A stretch of DNA of 64,000 nt from Novosphingobium sp. G106 (GTDB lineage Bacteria > Pseudomonadota > Alphaproteobacteria > Sphingomonadales > Sphingomonadaceae): the NCBI RefSeq assembly GCF_019075875.1, contig NZ_JAHOOZ010000001.1, forward strand, positions 5,770,001 through 5,834,000, read 5' to 3'. The translations under genes and the position numbers were made by a program. Numbering within the stretch: the first letter of the stretch is position 1; every line of letters begins with the position of its first letter. Shown here one piece after another: positions 26,150 through 35,132 of this stretch. A model generated the notes under the pieces. That model was not told where the DNA came from. It ran no database searches and saw only the letters and a program-made list of their open reading frames with translations.

Positions 26150-26784
26150 GCCTTTTTCCCCGCAACGTCGGTCATGGCCTCGAGAATGTTCGAATAGGCG
26201 CCGCAGCGGCAGATATTGCCGCTCATGCGCTCTCGCATTTCGGCGTTGGTCGCCGCGGGCCGTTGAGTGACGTCGGACTGGGCGTGGCTCGGCACGCCGG
26301 CCTCTATCTCGCGCAGCACGGCGACCGCCGAGCAGATCTGGCCCGGCGTGCAATAACCGCACTGATAGCCGTCGTGCTTGATGAAGGCCGCCTGCATCGG
26401 ATGGAGCTTGCCGGGCGTGCCGAGGCCTTCGATCGTCGTCACCGAATCGCCGCCATGCTGCACGGCCAGCGTCAGGCACGAATTGATCCGCGTGCCGTTC
26501 ACCAAGACCGTACAGGCGCCGCACTGGCCGTGGTCGCACCCCTTCTTCGTGCCCGTCAGTTTCAGGTGCTCGCGCAAGAGGTCGAGCAGCGTCGTGCGGG
26601 TGTCGACTTCGAGGTCCTGGGGCGTGCCGTTTACCGTCAGTCTGACCCTTGCGGTCGGAGGCGGCGCGGCCGGAGCGGTTGTCGGTGCCGAGCTTGCTGC
26701 AGGCAATGAGACGAGCGCCGCCGAGGTCACGCCGCCAACCAGCATCGTTCGTCGCGACGTTGTGAAGCCATCAAAGACGTCCAT
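26146..26784 (-). CDS. paoA: periplasmic aldehyde oxidase, 2Fe-2S subunit PaoA
   Basis: This 212-residue subunit starts with a twin-arginine signal ([18 protein letters not shown]). Two 2Fe-2S clusters follow: a plant-type one with [15 protein letters not shown], and a helical one with CGYCTPGQ and [11 protein letters not shown]. The Tat signal carries the folded complex to the periplasm. ATG 26784 follows GAGGGA. It is the first gene of paoABC and is divergent from the LysR gene; two palindromes lie in the gap. Confidence 0.93.
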   Translation of the reverse strand: MDVFDGFTTSRRTMLVGGVTSAALVSLPAASSAPTTAPAAPPPTARVRLTVNGTPQDLEVDTRTTLLDLLREHLKLTGTKKGCDHGQCGACTVLVNGTRINSCLTLAVQHGGDSVTTIEGLGTPGKLHPMQAAFIKHDGYQCGYCTPGQICSAVAVLREIEAGVPSHAQSDVTQRPAATNAEMRERMSGNICRCGAYSNILEAMTDVAGKKA

Positions 26785-26917
26785 GAGAATCCCTCGAGAT
26801 CTGGTCCTGCACAGCCTGAAGCTGCGGGCCCGGCTGAACACGCGTCACGCATTTAAGGAACAACGCACGGCGGGTGAACTTGCTCTCATGCTCGCTTTCG
26901 CATGCAGTTATATCGCT

Positions 26918-26929
26918 CATTCATGAATG
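26918..26929. promoter_or_regulatory. 12-bp palindrome, copy 1 (probable LysR operator)
   Basis: The sequence CATTCATGAATG is a perfect palindrome and occurs again at 27030-27041, 112 bases away. Both are in the region between divergent paoA and lysR. Confidence 0.55.
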
Positions 26930-27029
26930 GTGCGGTACGGCCGCGACCGGCTTGCTTCCATCGCAGACGATCCTACCCGGAATGCATAGATGCGATAAGG
27001 CCATGGAAATCGCACGGGGCTATGTCTAG

Positions 27030-27041
27030 CATTCATGAATG
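27030..27041. promoter_or_regulatory. 12-bp palindrome, copy 2, overlapping the lysR start
   Basis: An identical CATTCATGAATG whose last three bases are the LysR start codon (27039-27041). Binding here would block lysR expression, as expected for autorepression. Confidence 0.55.
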
Positions 27042-27933
27042 CACCGCGACGACCTGACCGACCTCGCCGCCTTCATGATCGTGGCCGAAGAACGCAGCTT
27101 CACGCGCGCCGCTTCCAAGCTCGGCACGTCGCAGTCGACCCTGAGCCACACGATGCGGCGACTTGAGAGCCGGCTCGGCGTCCGCCTGCTTACGCGCACG
27201 ACCCGAAGTGTCGCTCCGACCGAAGCCGGCGAGCGCCTTCTCGAAACACTGCGTCCCGCACTCGACAGTATCGATAACCAGTTGGCGGGTCTAAGCGACT
27301 TTCGCGACAAGCCAGCGGGAACGATCCGGATCACGACCTCGCGCCACGCGGCCATGACCGTGCTCTGGCCGGCGCTGAAGGATTTCGTGCGCGACTACCC
27401 TGACGTCCACGTCGAACTCGATATCAATTCGGGCTTTACGGACATCGTCAGCGAACGCTTCGATGCGGGCATTCGGCTCGGCGAGGCTCTCGCGAAAGAC
27501 ATGATTGCCGTGCGGATCGGCCCGGAACTGCGCATGGCCGTGGTCGGTTCGCCAGGCTACTTCGAGGGGATGCCGGTGCCAAAAACCCCACAGGATCTCG
27601 GGGTGCATAACTGCATCAATCTCCGCCTCAATACCGCCGGGGGGCTTCTATGCCTGGGAGCTCGAGCAGTCCGAGCGTGAGATAAAGGTTCGCGTCGACG
27701 GGCAACTGGTATTCAACGACATTGAGATGATCATCACGGCCGCCGAAGCCGGGCTAGGGCTAGGCTTCGTCATGGAGGACCAAGTTGCCCAGGCCTTGAA
27801 GTCTGGCAGGTTGGTGCGGGTGCTTGAGGACTGGTGCGCGCCGTTCCGGGGCTACCATCTCTATTACGCGAGCCGGCGCCAACCTTCGCCCGCCTTCCGG
27901 CTGTTGGTCGAAGCCTTGCGGCGTCGAGCTTAG
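27039..27933 (+). pseudogene. LysR family regulator of paoABC, frameshifted
   Basis: The first frame encodes the N-terminal winged helix (AAFMIVAEERSFTRAASKLGTSQSTLSHTMRRLE, about 10-43) and most of the effector domain. At the G6 run 27639-27644 the frame is lost and it stops at 27680. Reading five Gs rejoins the second frame (FYAWELEQ ... EAGLGLGFVMED ... YYASRRQPSPAFRLLV) to give a normal 297-residue protein ending at 27933. It is divergent from paoA and is its likely regulator. As written it makes a protein lacking the end of the sensing domain. Confidence 0.82.
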
Positions 27934-28272
27934 CGCTTTCGCCGACATGGCGGCCGGCTACGGCAATAGGCGGTCATCTCAAAAAAGCCGCCCCTCATTC
28001 ACACTGGGATTGGGGTGAGATAAACAAACAAATGGGGTAAAATCAGATCGCTTTGGCCAACGTTGCCGCCGTTCGATGCAGTTTCCAGATCCCTCGTTAG
28101 CTACTATCCAGTCAGGCGCCCGAACTGCCGAAAATACGCCAAACGTCCTATAACCCTTTCGAGGATCCGGGCCGATCACGCCGCCAATGCCATAATCAGG
28201 TGTGCGTGGTCGGAAGGGCGAATCCTCCCATTCTCCCGCGAGTGGTTCGCTCGGGCACGGGGGGGTGAATCG
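27934..28272. other. intergenic, nothing recognised
   Basis: No convincing gene is seen in this 339-base gap after the LysR gene. The only long frame on the minus strand (28176-28613) is antisense to the amine oxidase remnant. Confidence 0.4.
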
Positions 28273-28526
28273 ATGACAGATAGTGTGCTGCCTCTGAGCA
28301 AGCGCGCGACCTGCAGACGCTTATCGGCAGGACGGCCGGTGCCTCGGCGATGTACATGGCTATGACAAGTCTGGGTCAGGCGCAGACATCGCCCTTCAAG
28401 GGCCCGGTCAACCTGGGCGATGATGCCAAGGGCGCTTCGGTGCTGATTTTGGGCGCAGGCGTCGCCGGCCTTACCGCCGCCTATGAACTGCGCCGAGCGG
28501 GCTACAAGGTCCAGGTGCAAGTTTGA
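28273..28526 (+). pseudogene. flavin amine oxidase N-terminal remnant
   Basis: After a start at 28273 the first frame breaks at about 28305. The continuing frame reads LIGRTAGASAMYMAMTSLG and then GASVLILGAGVAGLTAAYEL, the FAD-binding GxGxxG motif of flavin monoamine oxidases, and stops at 28526 right after KVQVQV. Intact family members run for some 400 more residues. It is both frameshifted and truncated, at the border of an AT-rich gene-poor segment. Confidence 0.65.
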
Positions 28527-29495
28527 GGAGATAAGGCTAGAGCGAAAAGTTGGTGACCTTCGGGCCAGGTACGGCCACAGAAAACATGGATTAAAAGAAG
28601 CGGCCCACGGCAAAAGCCGCGGGCCGATAAGGAAGGGGCATCACTATATGCAGTGATACCGTCGGGTCGCAAAGCCAAGCTAGGTTAGCTAAGGGTAAAA
28701 TCCTTGTAGGAACGCGACAAACCCTTTTCAGGTTCGAAAAATTTCATCCTAGGATCTGACTTCGCCAATGCCCAGTTCCGGAATGGGGTAGATATCGTAA
28801 TCAAAGGTTGAACGCTTATGGGCGGATTTTTAAAAGTAATAAGGAGGAAAAATTCGCGATTTTAAATATTTTCCATTGATATTAGCATGGAATATCTTGG
28901 TGTTTCGGTAAAATATAGGTCGCGTAATGTGTGTTGAAGAAAGTATCGATTCTAATATAAAAAATTATGTAAATACAAGTGTATTATGAATAAGTATAAT
29001 AAAAAACATCGATTTTTGAATGTCTATCATGACAACGTCCGGTCCGGATGTAATATTGCGGTGTATACAGCTTAGAAGTCGAAAGGGTTGTATTGTAGTT
29101 AGTTTAAATGCTTATTTGGAAAATGCTTTGGCTCCCGGCGGCCTGACCGAACTCTCGCGCTTGGGAGTGATTCTTATTTAGCTGGCCAACCGCCATGTCG
29201 GCGCTCTGGGGCACTGCCGCGGCTAGCCGAAAACGGACCGCACTATACGACAATCGATTACAACAGCGTCAGGGGATTGTCTTTGAATATATAGGAGTCC
29301 CAGTGCCGCCGAATGCCGCAGCATCGTTGTTCATTGCGTGACGACCATAGCGCCTCGGCCAATGGGCCTAGAGCGATACGCGCAGCCGGAGACCATGCTT
29401 GAGCAAGCCTGTGTCGATGCCAGTGTGCACGCATATTTCACCCGTCGACGAACAAATCTTAGCTGGTTCAGGCTGAATATGAATGGGACGGATAT
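28527..29495. other. AT-rich gene-poor segment
   Basis: Nearly 1 kb without a supportable gene. Bases about 28790-29110 are visibly AT-rich, with runs of A and T that contrast with all neighbouring DNA. Only very short frames occur (for example 15 codons after 28818). A strong hairpin is at 28601-28626. No transposase, inverted terminal repeats or RNA gene was recognised. Confidence 0.5.
28601..28626 (-). terminator. rho-independent-type hairpin, minus strand
   Basis: CGGCCC-A-CGGC pairs with GCCG-C-GGGCCG around an AAAA loop (one mismatch). On the minus strand it is followed by a T-rich tract. No intact minus-strand gene ends close by, so it may have served a lost gene. Confidence 0.5.
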
Positions 29496-29873
29496 TTAAG
29501 CCGAGCCGTTCAGCATCGTCGAGATCGCCGTGATGAGTTGCGCTTCTGCGAAGGGCTTTTCGAGGACAAGGCTTTTTGGAACACCCTCGGCGGGCCAACG
29601 GTCTGCGCTATCGCCGGTCACATAGACTACCGCTATTTCGGGCTCGAGCTCGCGGGCGCGCCTGGCGAGTTCCCAGCCATTCGGTCCTCGGCCAAGGCGG
29701 ATGTCGGTGACGAACCCTCGAAATTCGACATTTCGCTGTTCGAGAAGTGCAAGCGCCTCTTCGCCATCTCCCGCAGTTACCGAAACGTAGCCCCCACTTT
29801 CCAGCGCCTGTTGGATCATCATTCGTATGATCAACTCGTCCTCGACAACGAGGACGATGACTTCGCTGGACAT
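29496..29873 (-). CDS. single-domain response regulator
   Basis: This 125-residue receiver has VVEDE, phosphoacceptor Asp in GFVTDIRLGRGPNGWEL (about 57) and Lys in LVLEKPFAEAQ (about 107). There is no output domain and no adjacent kinase. ATG 29873 follows AAGGGGAATTCC. An EcfG-like promoter ends 21 bases upstream, so it is probably part of the general stress response, where such receivers relay or modulate phosphorylation by HWE kinases. Confidence 0.9.
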   Translation of the reverse strand: MSSEVIVLVVEDELIIRMMIQQALESGGYVSVTAGDGEEALALLEQRNVEFRGFVTDIRLGRGPNGWELARRARELEPEIAVVYVTGDSADRWPAEGVPKSLVLEKPFAEAQLITAISTMLNGSA

Positions 29874-29894
29874 GGAATTCCCCTTAGGGTGGAA

Positions 29895-29919
29895 AACGCT
29901 TTGCCATTAAAATCGTTCC
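29895..29919 (-). promoter_or_regulatory. putative EcfG promoter of the receiver gene
   Basis: On the minus strand, GGAAC (29919-29915), 16 bases, CGTT (29898-29895), followed by the receiver start 21 bases later. The spacing is identical to the site at 6025-6049. The rest of the gap to 30269 contains no recognised gene. Confidence 0.6.
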
Positions 29920-30269
29920 ACAGAGGCAAGCGGCGCAGCATCGCGGGACGGCCGGCCGTCGGCTCGCCCCGAATTTGCCTATGAACTCGACCTTTGCGGG
30001 TCGCGGAGACCTAAGCGTCGCCGCTCTCATCCTTTTCCATTTCGATCGCGGAGAGCGCTTTGGCGCGCTCCGTACTCTTCCTGCTCCGCGAGACATTTCG
30101 ACCTGGCTGACATAAAGTTCGGCACCCGAAAGACCGATAGCCGGATATGGCGCGGCCACCCTGCGATTATCAGACGTCGACCGCGCGCTATGTTTGGAAA
30201 TATCGCCACCGCTGGTTTGAAAATCACGGTGGGCTATAGAACTGTTCGAAGGGAGAACGTGACGCAGTT

Positions 30270-31414
30270 ATGATCGACCATCGCTCCTCTCCGGGACAGC
30301 TCATTGAGCTGGTAGGCCACATGTACGACGCTGCGCTCGACGAGCGCCTTTGGGCGGGCACGGCCGACAGGATTGCAGATACGCTGGGCGCGACCAGTAC
30401 GGTGATGAAGCTGCATGGCCGTGACGACCGGGTACATCTGCTCGAGAATACGGCAAATCTGATCATCCCCGATCAGCGTCAGGATTGGGCCCGCTATTGG
30501 CACGGACGCGACCTTTGGGTGCAACGATCAGTTGCTTATGGCCTGTCGCGGATCGTCACGAGCGACGAGCTGGTGACCGCTGATGAACAGCGCAAAAGCG
30601 ACTTCTATCGGGAATGGCTGCCCCAGTTGGACATCCACCACATGATCGGGGCGGTATTCGCGGCTGAAGGCGGGGCGATCGGCGTGCTCGGCGTGCATCG
30701 TCCTGCGCGCGCCAGCGGCTTTAGCCAAGCCGACCGGAACGCTACGGCTTTCCTTTTACCACATCTTGAGCGCGCCCTGCGCCTAGGCCAACGCATGGCG
30801 CAGGCATCGTTTGCTCGCGAAGTTGCGCTTGATAGCCTTGATGCGCTCGATACCGGCGTCGTGATCGCCGACAGGTGCGGGGCCATCCAGCACATGAGCA
30901 CTGTTGCTGAAGCCATTATCGCCCGATGCCCCAGCCTTTTTGTTCGAGCAGGCCGCCTGTGTGCCTCAGAATCCGCAATGCACTCGCGGCTCGTCGCTAG
31001 CCTCGGCGACGCTATCGCACTCGGGGCGGGGGGCTGGCGCCGCCACCCGCACCATTGCGCTTCGAGCGAGCTGACTTGCCACCCACCACAGCGGCTTTCG
31101 CGCCTTTACGGGCGCGATGGCCGGGCTTGGCCTGGGTGGAACCTACCGCGCTCGTGCTCCTGCGCGATCCTGCTTTTCCGCCTTACCGGATGGACCATCT
31201 CCGTGCGATCTTCGGACTTACCCGCATGGAAGCCCTTACCGCGGCCGAGCTGGGTCGTGGGCGCACGCTTGAGGAAATAGGCAATTCATTGTCCATTGGC
31301 CTTGGCACGGTGCGAACGCACCTGAAGCAAATTCTCACCAAAACGGAAACCAATCGCCAGGCCGAGGCCGTGGCAGTGATAGCGGGCAGCGTCGCGGCAA
31401 TGCCACCACAGTGA
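30270..31414 (+). pseudogene. LuxR-type transcriptional regulator, frameshifted
   Basis: The first frame (from ATG 30270) gives a PAS-like sensor region to about residue 252. The second frame carries the end, MDHLRAIFGLTRMEALTAAELGRG plus the LuxR helix-turn-helix TLEEIGNSLSIGLGTVRTHLKQILTKT, and stops at 31414. Between them a G6 run (31028-31033) and a tandem GCGA/CGAG duplication (31063-31070) together break the frame. Removing one G and one 4-base unit restores a 379-residue protein. As written the DNA-binding domain would not be attached. It precedes the operon at 31488 and may have controlled it. Confidence 0.8.
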
Positions 31415-31434
31415 ATTTCTCTCCCGTTTAGGAG

Positions 31435-31455
31435 AGGAGGTCTGTCCGACCTCCT
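31435..31455 (+). terminator. hairpin after the LuxR gene
   Basis: AGGAGGTC and GACCTCCT form an 8-base perfect stem with a five-base loop, 20 bases after the LuxR stop. No strong T run follows. It could also be a leader hairpin for the gene at 31488, because the stem contains a ribosome-site-like AGGAGG. Confidence 0.45.
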
Positions 31456-31487
31456 GCTATTTGCCGTCCGACGACAGGGTGGCGAAC

Positions 31488-31670
31488 ATGAGAGACGAAG
31501 ATCGGGCAATGATGAAGGAACAGGCGCGGCTTAATGCCGACGCGCATTTTGAGTGCGAAAAGTCGCTGATGCGGTCGAGGACCCGGCTCGTCTTTAGATG
31601 GATGGCCATCGGCACTCCTACTCATGATGAGCGGCTGCGTGATGCTCTTCCGGTCAAGTTAGCGGCATGA
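31488..31670 (+). CDS. small hypothetical protein
   Basis: This 60-residue charged protein has no signal or membrane helix and no recognised family. Its main support is the ATGA overlap with the next gene at 31667, which implies coupled translation, and its position at the head of an operon of five unknown genes. An in-frame TTG at 31461 is an alternative start. Confidence 0.5.
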   Translation: MRDEDRAMMKEQARLNADAHFECEKSLMRSRTRLVFRWMAIGTPTHDERLRDALPVKLAA

Positions 31671-32281
31671 AAGAGGCCGTGTTCGCGCGCACGGAAACTG
31701 CGGAGGGCGTCCGATTTGACATCATGCCCGCGCACGCACCTAAGGGGACGGGGGCGGTCCTGATGGTCGGCGGCGGTTGCATCGGTTTATGGGGCGGCCT
31801 GATCATGGGCGGGATAGCAGCCGTCGCGACCTTCCTCATCGCGGCCACCGTCATCGGAGAAAAGCCAGGTTTTCTCGTCTGCGTCATTGTTGGCATCGGC
31901 GTCGTGCTGTCGCGGGTTAAGCGCTCAATGAGCCAATTCCGCGCGCTCAACCCAGCCTTTAAGCCCGCCCGGTTGGTAGTTAGCTCAGAGGGGATCTCAT
32001 TTGGCGGCGGCTTCTTGCCTGCCGACGATATCGCAGAATTAAGTGTGCGCCATCCCAGCGACACAGGTGGATACCGAGCGCCTCGCGTGCTGCGTGAGCG
32101 CGATGGTCCAGCAGCAAGCGGATACAACGCGGGCGCGGTGATTGGCACGGCCTTGGCCAATCGTTCTTTCGCACTGTTAGCGCGCCGCAAGTCCATAAGC
32201 ACGCCGGTAATTCTGGTTGAGGGCTTGACCAGGAACACAGGAGAAGCCCTTTTGACGGACGTCCGGGAGGCGCTCGAATGA
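31667..32281 (+). CDS. hypothetical membrane protein with C-terminal PH-like region
   Basis: This 204-residue protein has two adjacent Gly/Ile-rich membrane helices (about 27-57 and 63-82) and a soluble C-terminal part (about 100-204). The latter starts ARLVVSSEGISFGGGFLPADDIAELSVRHP, a pattern reminiscent of bacterial PH-like domains in small membrane proteins. Both ends overlap neighbouring genes by four bases (ATGA). The function is not known. Confidence 0.68.
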   Translation: MKEAVFARTETAEGVRFDIMPAHAPKGTGAVLMVGGGCIGLWGGLIMGGIAAVATFLIAATVIGEKPGFLVCVIVGIGVVLSRVKRSMSQFRALNPAFKPARLVVSSEGISFGGGFLPADDIAELSVRHPSDTGGYRAPRVLRERDGPAASGYNAGAVIGTALANRSFALLARRKSISTPVILVEGLTRNTGEALLTDVREALE

Positions 32282-32760
32282 CGATTTGCAAAATCCGACG
32301 TCGGTCGGGCAGGGCCTATCTTGCAAAAGCCACCTTTGCTGCGGCTTTGGCCGCAGGACTCCCTGCAGACGCGAAACAGGCGGGTTCTCCTGCCACGCCG
32401 GTGTTCTCCGTCTCAGTGCGCGTCACACCGAGGGCGGCAAGCGCGCTGGGATCCCAAAACTACGCCGTCACGCTAGAAACGTCGTGGGACGGCCCGGAAG
32501 AGCCGATCGCGCAGGAGCGGGTGCAGTTAACGGCAACGGGCGGACTCGCGCACTTCTACGGCAGGGATACAGCGAACGGGCGCTCTATCGTCCGCAGCCT
32601 ATCGCGTGGGGCCGACGTCCTGGTCAACGCATTCAGCCGGCCTAGCGGCCGCCCATTTGCCGAAGTTGGCAACCTGCTTAGTTGCGGCCTCGTTGAAGAG
32701 CCCTGGCCCAGACCCGCGGGCAAGACATATTCGATTTCATGCAAGCTCATCGGGGAATGA
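32278..32760 (+). CDS. hypothetical secreted protein
   Basis: This 160-residue protein has a basic N-terminus and a signal-like hydrophobic stretch (about 14-33, ending GLPADAKQ). The mature part has VSVRVTPRAA, a stretch that looks like beta strands, and a C-terminal LLSCGLVEEP ... TYSISCKLIGE with two cysteines. The same C-terminal pattern (two Cys, ending CKL plus two or three residues) appears in the protein at 33363-33879, so the two may be distant paralogues. It is coupled to the preceding gene. Confidence 0.62.
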   Translation: MTICKIRRRSGRAYLAKATFAAALAAGLPADAKQAGSPATPVFSVSVRVTPRAASALGSQNYAVTLETSWDGPEEPIAQERVQLTATGGLAHFYGRDTANGRSIVRSLSRGADVLVNAFSRPSGRPFAEVGNLLSCGLVEEPWPRPAGKTYSISCKLIGE

Positions 32761-32782
32761 GGCAATCCAGCAAGGACGAACC

Positions 32783-33361
32783 ATGGCGCACTTGGGACAT
32801 TTGACCTTGAGAGTATCTGGTCTTTCGATCTTAGCGACCATTGCGGGCGCTGCCATTTCCGCGCAGGCCGCCGCGCCGGTCTTTCCACCTGCTGTGATGG
32901 CGGACCTGCGGGACATGGCGTCGCAGTGCCGCGAGGTCACGAATAAGCCCGGCAAGCCCGGAACTGCGGTTCGGCGGGTTGATATCAACGCCGATGGCCG
33001 AACGGATTTTCTCGTCTTTCAGGGCGAATACGATTGCGAGGACGCAGTTTCGCTGCTGGCGCCTGGTGCGTCATATGGCGTCGTTACCAAGCTCTATCTT
33101 GGACAGGCCAATGGCGGAGTGACGAAAGCATGGGAGGATTCCACCTGGGGACCGCAAGTCGTCCGGATCGGCACGGCTACGGCTTATACCTTCGATCTGA
33201 TGGGGAGCATTTGCGGAGATCGGCGGGGGTCGCGGGTGGCAGTGGCCGACCGGCTATCCTGCACGCTTCAACTCCGGCCCGATGCACGAGGCAAGTGGGG
33301 CTTACAGCCCCTCGTGCGCGGCCATCCCATCGCAATATCCGCCACAGGGCAGGGTAAATGA
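32783..33361 (+). CDS. hypothetical secreted protein
   Basis: This 192-residue protein has a signal peptide (about 1-28, ending ISAQAAA). It contains VDINADGRTDFLVFQG (about 70-85), an Asp-rich loop like the calcium-binding loops of FG-GAP/dockerin-type repeats, and two pairs of cysteines. It probably acts in the periplasm or outside the cell. ATG 32783 follows AAGGACGAA. It lies in the middle of the unknown operon. Confidence 0.65.
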   Translation: MAHLGHLTLRVSGLSILATIAGAAISAQAAAPVFPPAVMADLRDMASQCREVTNKPGKPGTAVRRVDINADGRTDFLVFQGEYDCEDAVSLLAPGASYGVVTKLYLGQANGGVTKAWEDSTWGPQVVRIGTATAYTFDLMGSICGDRRGSRVAVADRLSCTLQLRPDARGKWGLQPLVRGHPIAISATGQGK

Positions 33362-33362
33362 A

Positions 33363-33879
33363 GTGGAAAACGTCATTGGTCTCATCCTAGCGGCGGCGGC
33401 TATCGCCGGCACTGTCGCATCTTCTGCCAGCGCGCAGGAGCAAGCGCAGCCGGCATTCAACCGTTCACGGGGACCTACAGTTTGAGCCCCCGGCCGCCGC
33501 GCTAATAGCGCAAACGCAAGCAAAAGCATTTGCGTCGATATTATTTCAAGGCCTCCCTCCGCCAAGCGTGGACGCCGACTTCATCAACGTCGGCGAAGAG
33601 CAGTTCAGCCTTCCGGAACGCAGCAGGACCGCTACCTTCACGGCACGCGCGCTAAAGCGCGACTGGCGGGGGCGGATCGCGCGCGGAACTTCGGTTCAAG
33701 TGCGCGCAGATGTCGCTTTCAAGCAGGTGCGCCCTTCTGACGATCCCGCCATGATTGCCAATGGACCTTCCGGTTATATCTCATGTGCCAACCAAGCGGG
33801 CAGGACCGTCATCCCCGGTTCCGCGGGAGACGTCAGCGGGGGCAGCTTTCCCATCCGCTGTAAGCTTGCGCGCGAATAA
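33363..33879 (+). pseudogene. hypothetical secreted protein, frameshifted
   Basis: GTG 33363 opens a frame with a clear signal peptide (VIGLILAAAAIAGTVASSASAQ) that stops at 33485. A second frame carries the mature part (DLQFEPPAAALIAQTQAKAF ... FINVGEEQFSLPE ... YISCANQAG ... FPIRCKLARE) to 33879. Removing one G from the G4 run at 33469-33472 joins them into a 171-residue protein. The C-terminal cysteine pattern resembles the product of the gene at 32278. As written it is broken. Confidence 0.55.
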
Positions 33880-34262
33880 TCGCGCATCTGCTCTCCCCTT
33901 CTCGTGGCCCGATGAATGATCAAATTCGAGGATCAATAATGAGCCCGGCAGTTGGGTTGTCGATGAACTGACGGCGCCTGCCATCGTCGCAACGCGTTCG
34001 TCCGCGCCGTGCGTATGAATAACGTTCCCGTCGATATCTACGACGATTTCGATAACCTGCGATAGGGACAGTGGTCGCAGGAGTTACTCAACGCATTTCT
34101 TGGACCAATGAAGGGGCGTTGCGGGCCTAAGCGTCTTTCTGAATACAGCGCTCTTCACCTCGCTTAGTGTCATCTCCGCCAGCAATCGGGATAAGTGCCG
34201 ATATGCGGGTTCAACAAGCGAGTGTCTGTCTGCATCGCCCCGAACCGCTTGAAGGCGAGCTG
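33880..34262. other. intergenic, nothing recognised
   Basis: A 383-base gap between the unknown operon and the DUF4239 gene. No convincing frame, tRNA or hairpin was recognised. Confidence 0.4.
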
Positions 34263-35132
34263 ATGATTCAATCCCTCGATTCCGTTACCCAATTTCCTCT
34301 CATGCTAATGGGAATCCTTCTGTTTATGCTGGTTGTTGCCGCAACTTGGGGCGGAATGCGATTCCGGCGATATATCGATGACGCCAGTCCGGCTGTAAAG
34401 CAGGATGATGCCGATGATGCTGTGAAGAGCACAATACTACCAGCCGTACTTGGCCTACTTTCCTTGCTTCTCGGATTTACCTTTTCACTCGCAGTCGATC
34501 GATATGAAACGCGACGCGGTTCGGTCCTCGAAGAGGCTAACGCCATTGGCACTGCATATCTCCAGTCGCAATTGCTAGGAGAGCCCCATCGAGGCCGGCT
34601 TAGCGAGATTTTCGTCCGCTATACCGACAACAGGATTGCGCTGACGTCTCCAGCCAAGGCTGAGGAGCACGCTCGGCAACTTGCGCTCAATGACCAGTTG
34701 CTCACTGACCTTTGGGCCGCATCGGCGGCGGGATTTGATAGTATCCAACACCTGGACTTTTCCAGCACGTTCGTGTCGTCAATCAATTCCGTCATTGACT
34801 TGGACACCTCGCGCAAGACCGCCCGAATGGCGCGAGTGCCGAACGAAGTGTTCGCCGCGCTCATCATCTACGTCCTGATTGCGGCCGCCTTTATCGGATA
34901 TGGCACATTGACCAGAACAGGTTTCTACATGGCCTGCGTTATGCATATCCTCGTGGTCCTGTCTCTTCTCCTAATATTGGACATTGACCGCCCGAACCTG
35001 GGTGGCATCCGAGAGCCGCAGCTACCTATGATCATGCTGAGCCAGGCACTGCATTCGAAGTCGCCTGAAGCCTTTGATCGCTGGCGCCCGGAGCAGTTGG
35101 AAGCGGGCGCCAAAAGGCAATTGTCCAAGTGA
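34263..35132 (+). CDS. bestrophin-like (DUF4239) membrane protein
   Basis: This 289-residue protein has two N-terminal membrane helices (about 10-32 and 60-82) and two near the C-terminus (about 198-240). The signature LLSLLLGFTFSLAVDRYETRRGSVLEEANAIGTAYLQSQLL is that of the DUF4239/bestrophin-like family, inner-membrane proteins of unknown transport function. ATG 34263 has AAGGCGAG upstream; the open frame extends further up without coding character. It sits between the unknown operon and the conjugation genes and is probably cargo. Confidence 0.8.
   Translation: MIQSLDSVTQFPLMLMGILLFMLVVAATWGGMRFRRYIDDASPAVKQDDADDAVKSTILPAVLGLLSLLLGFTFSLAVDRYETRRGSVLEEANAIGTAYLQSQLLGEPHRGRLSEIFVRYTDNRIALTSPAKAEEHARQLALNDQLLTDLWAASAAGFDSIQHLDFSSTFVSSINSVIDLDTSRKTARMARVPNEVFAALIIYVLIAAAFIGYGTLTRTGFYMACVMHILVVLSLLLILDIDRPNLGGIREPQLPMIMLSQALHSKSPEAFDRWRPEQLEAGAKRQLSK

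Noticed and set aside
28527..29495. Insertion sequence in the AT-rich segment
   Set aside because: No transposase frame, terminal inverted repeats or target duplication could be identified.
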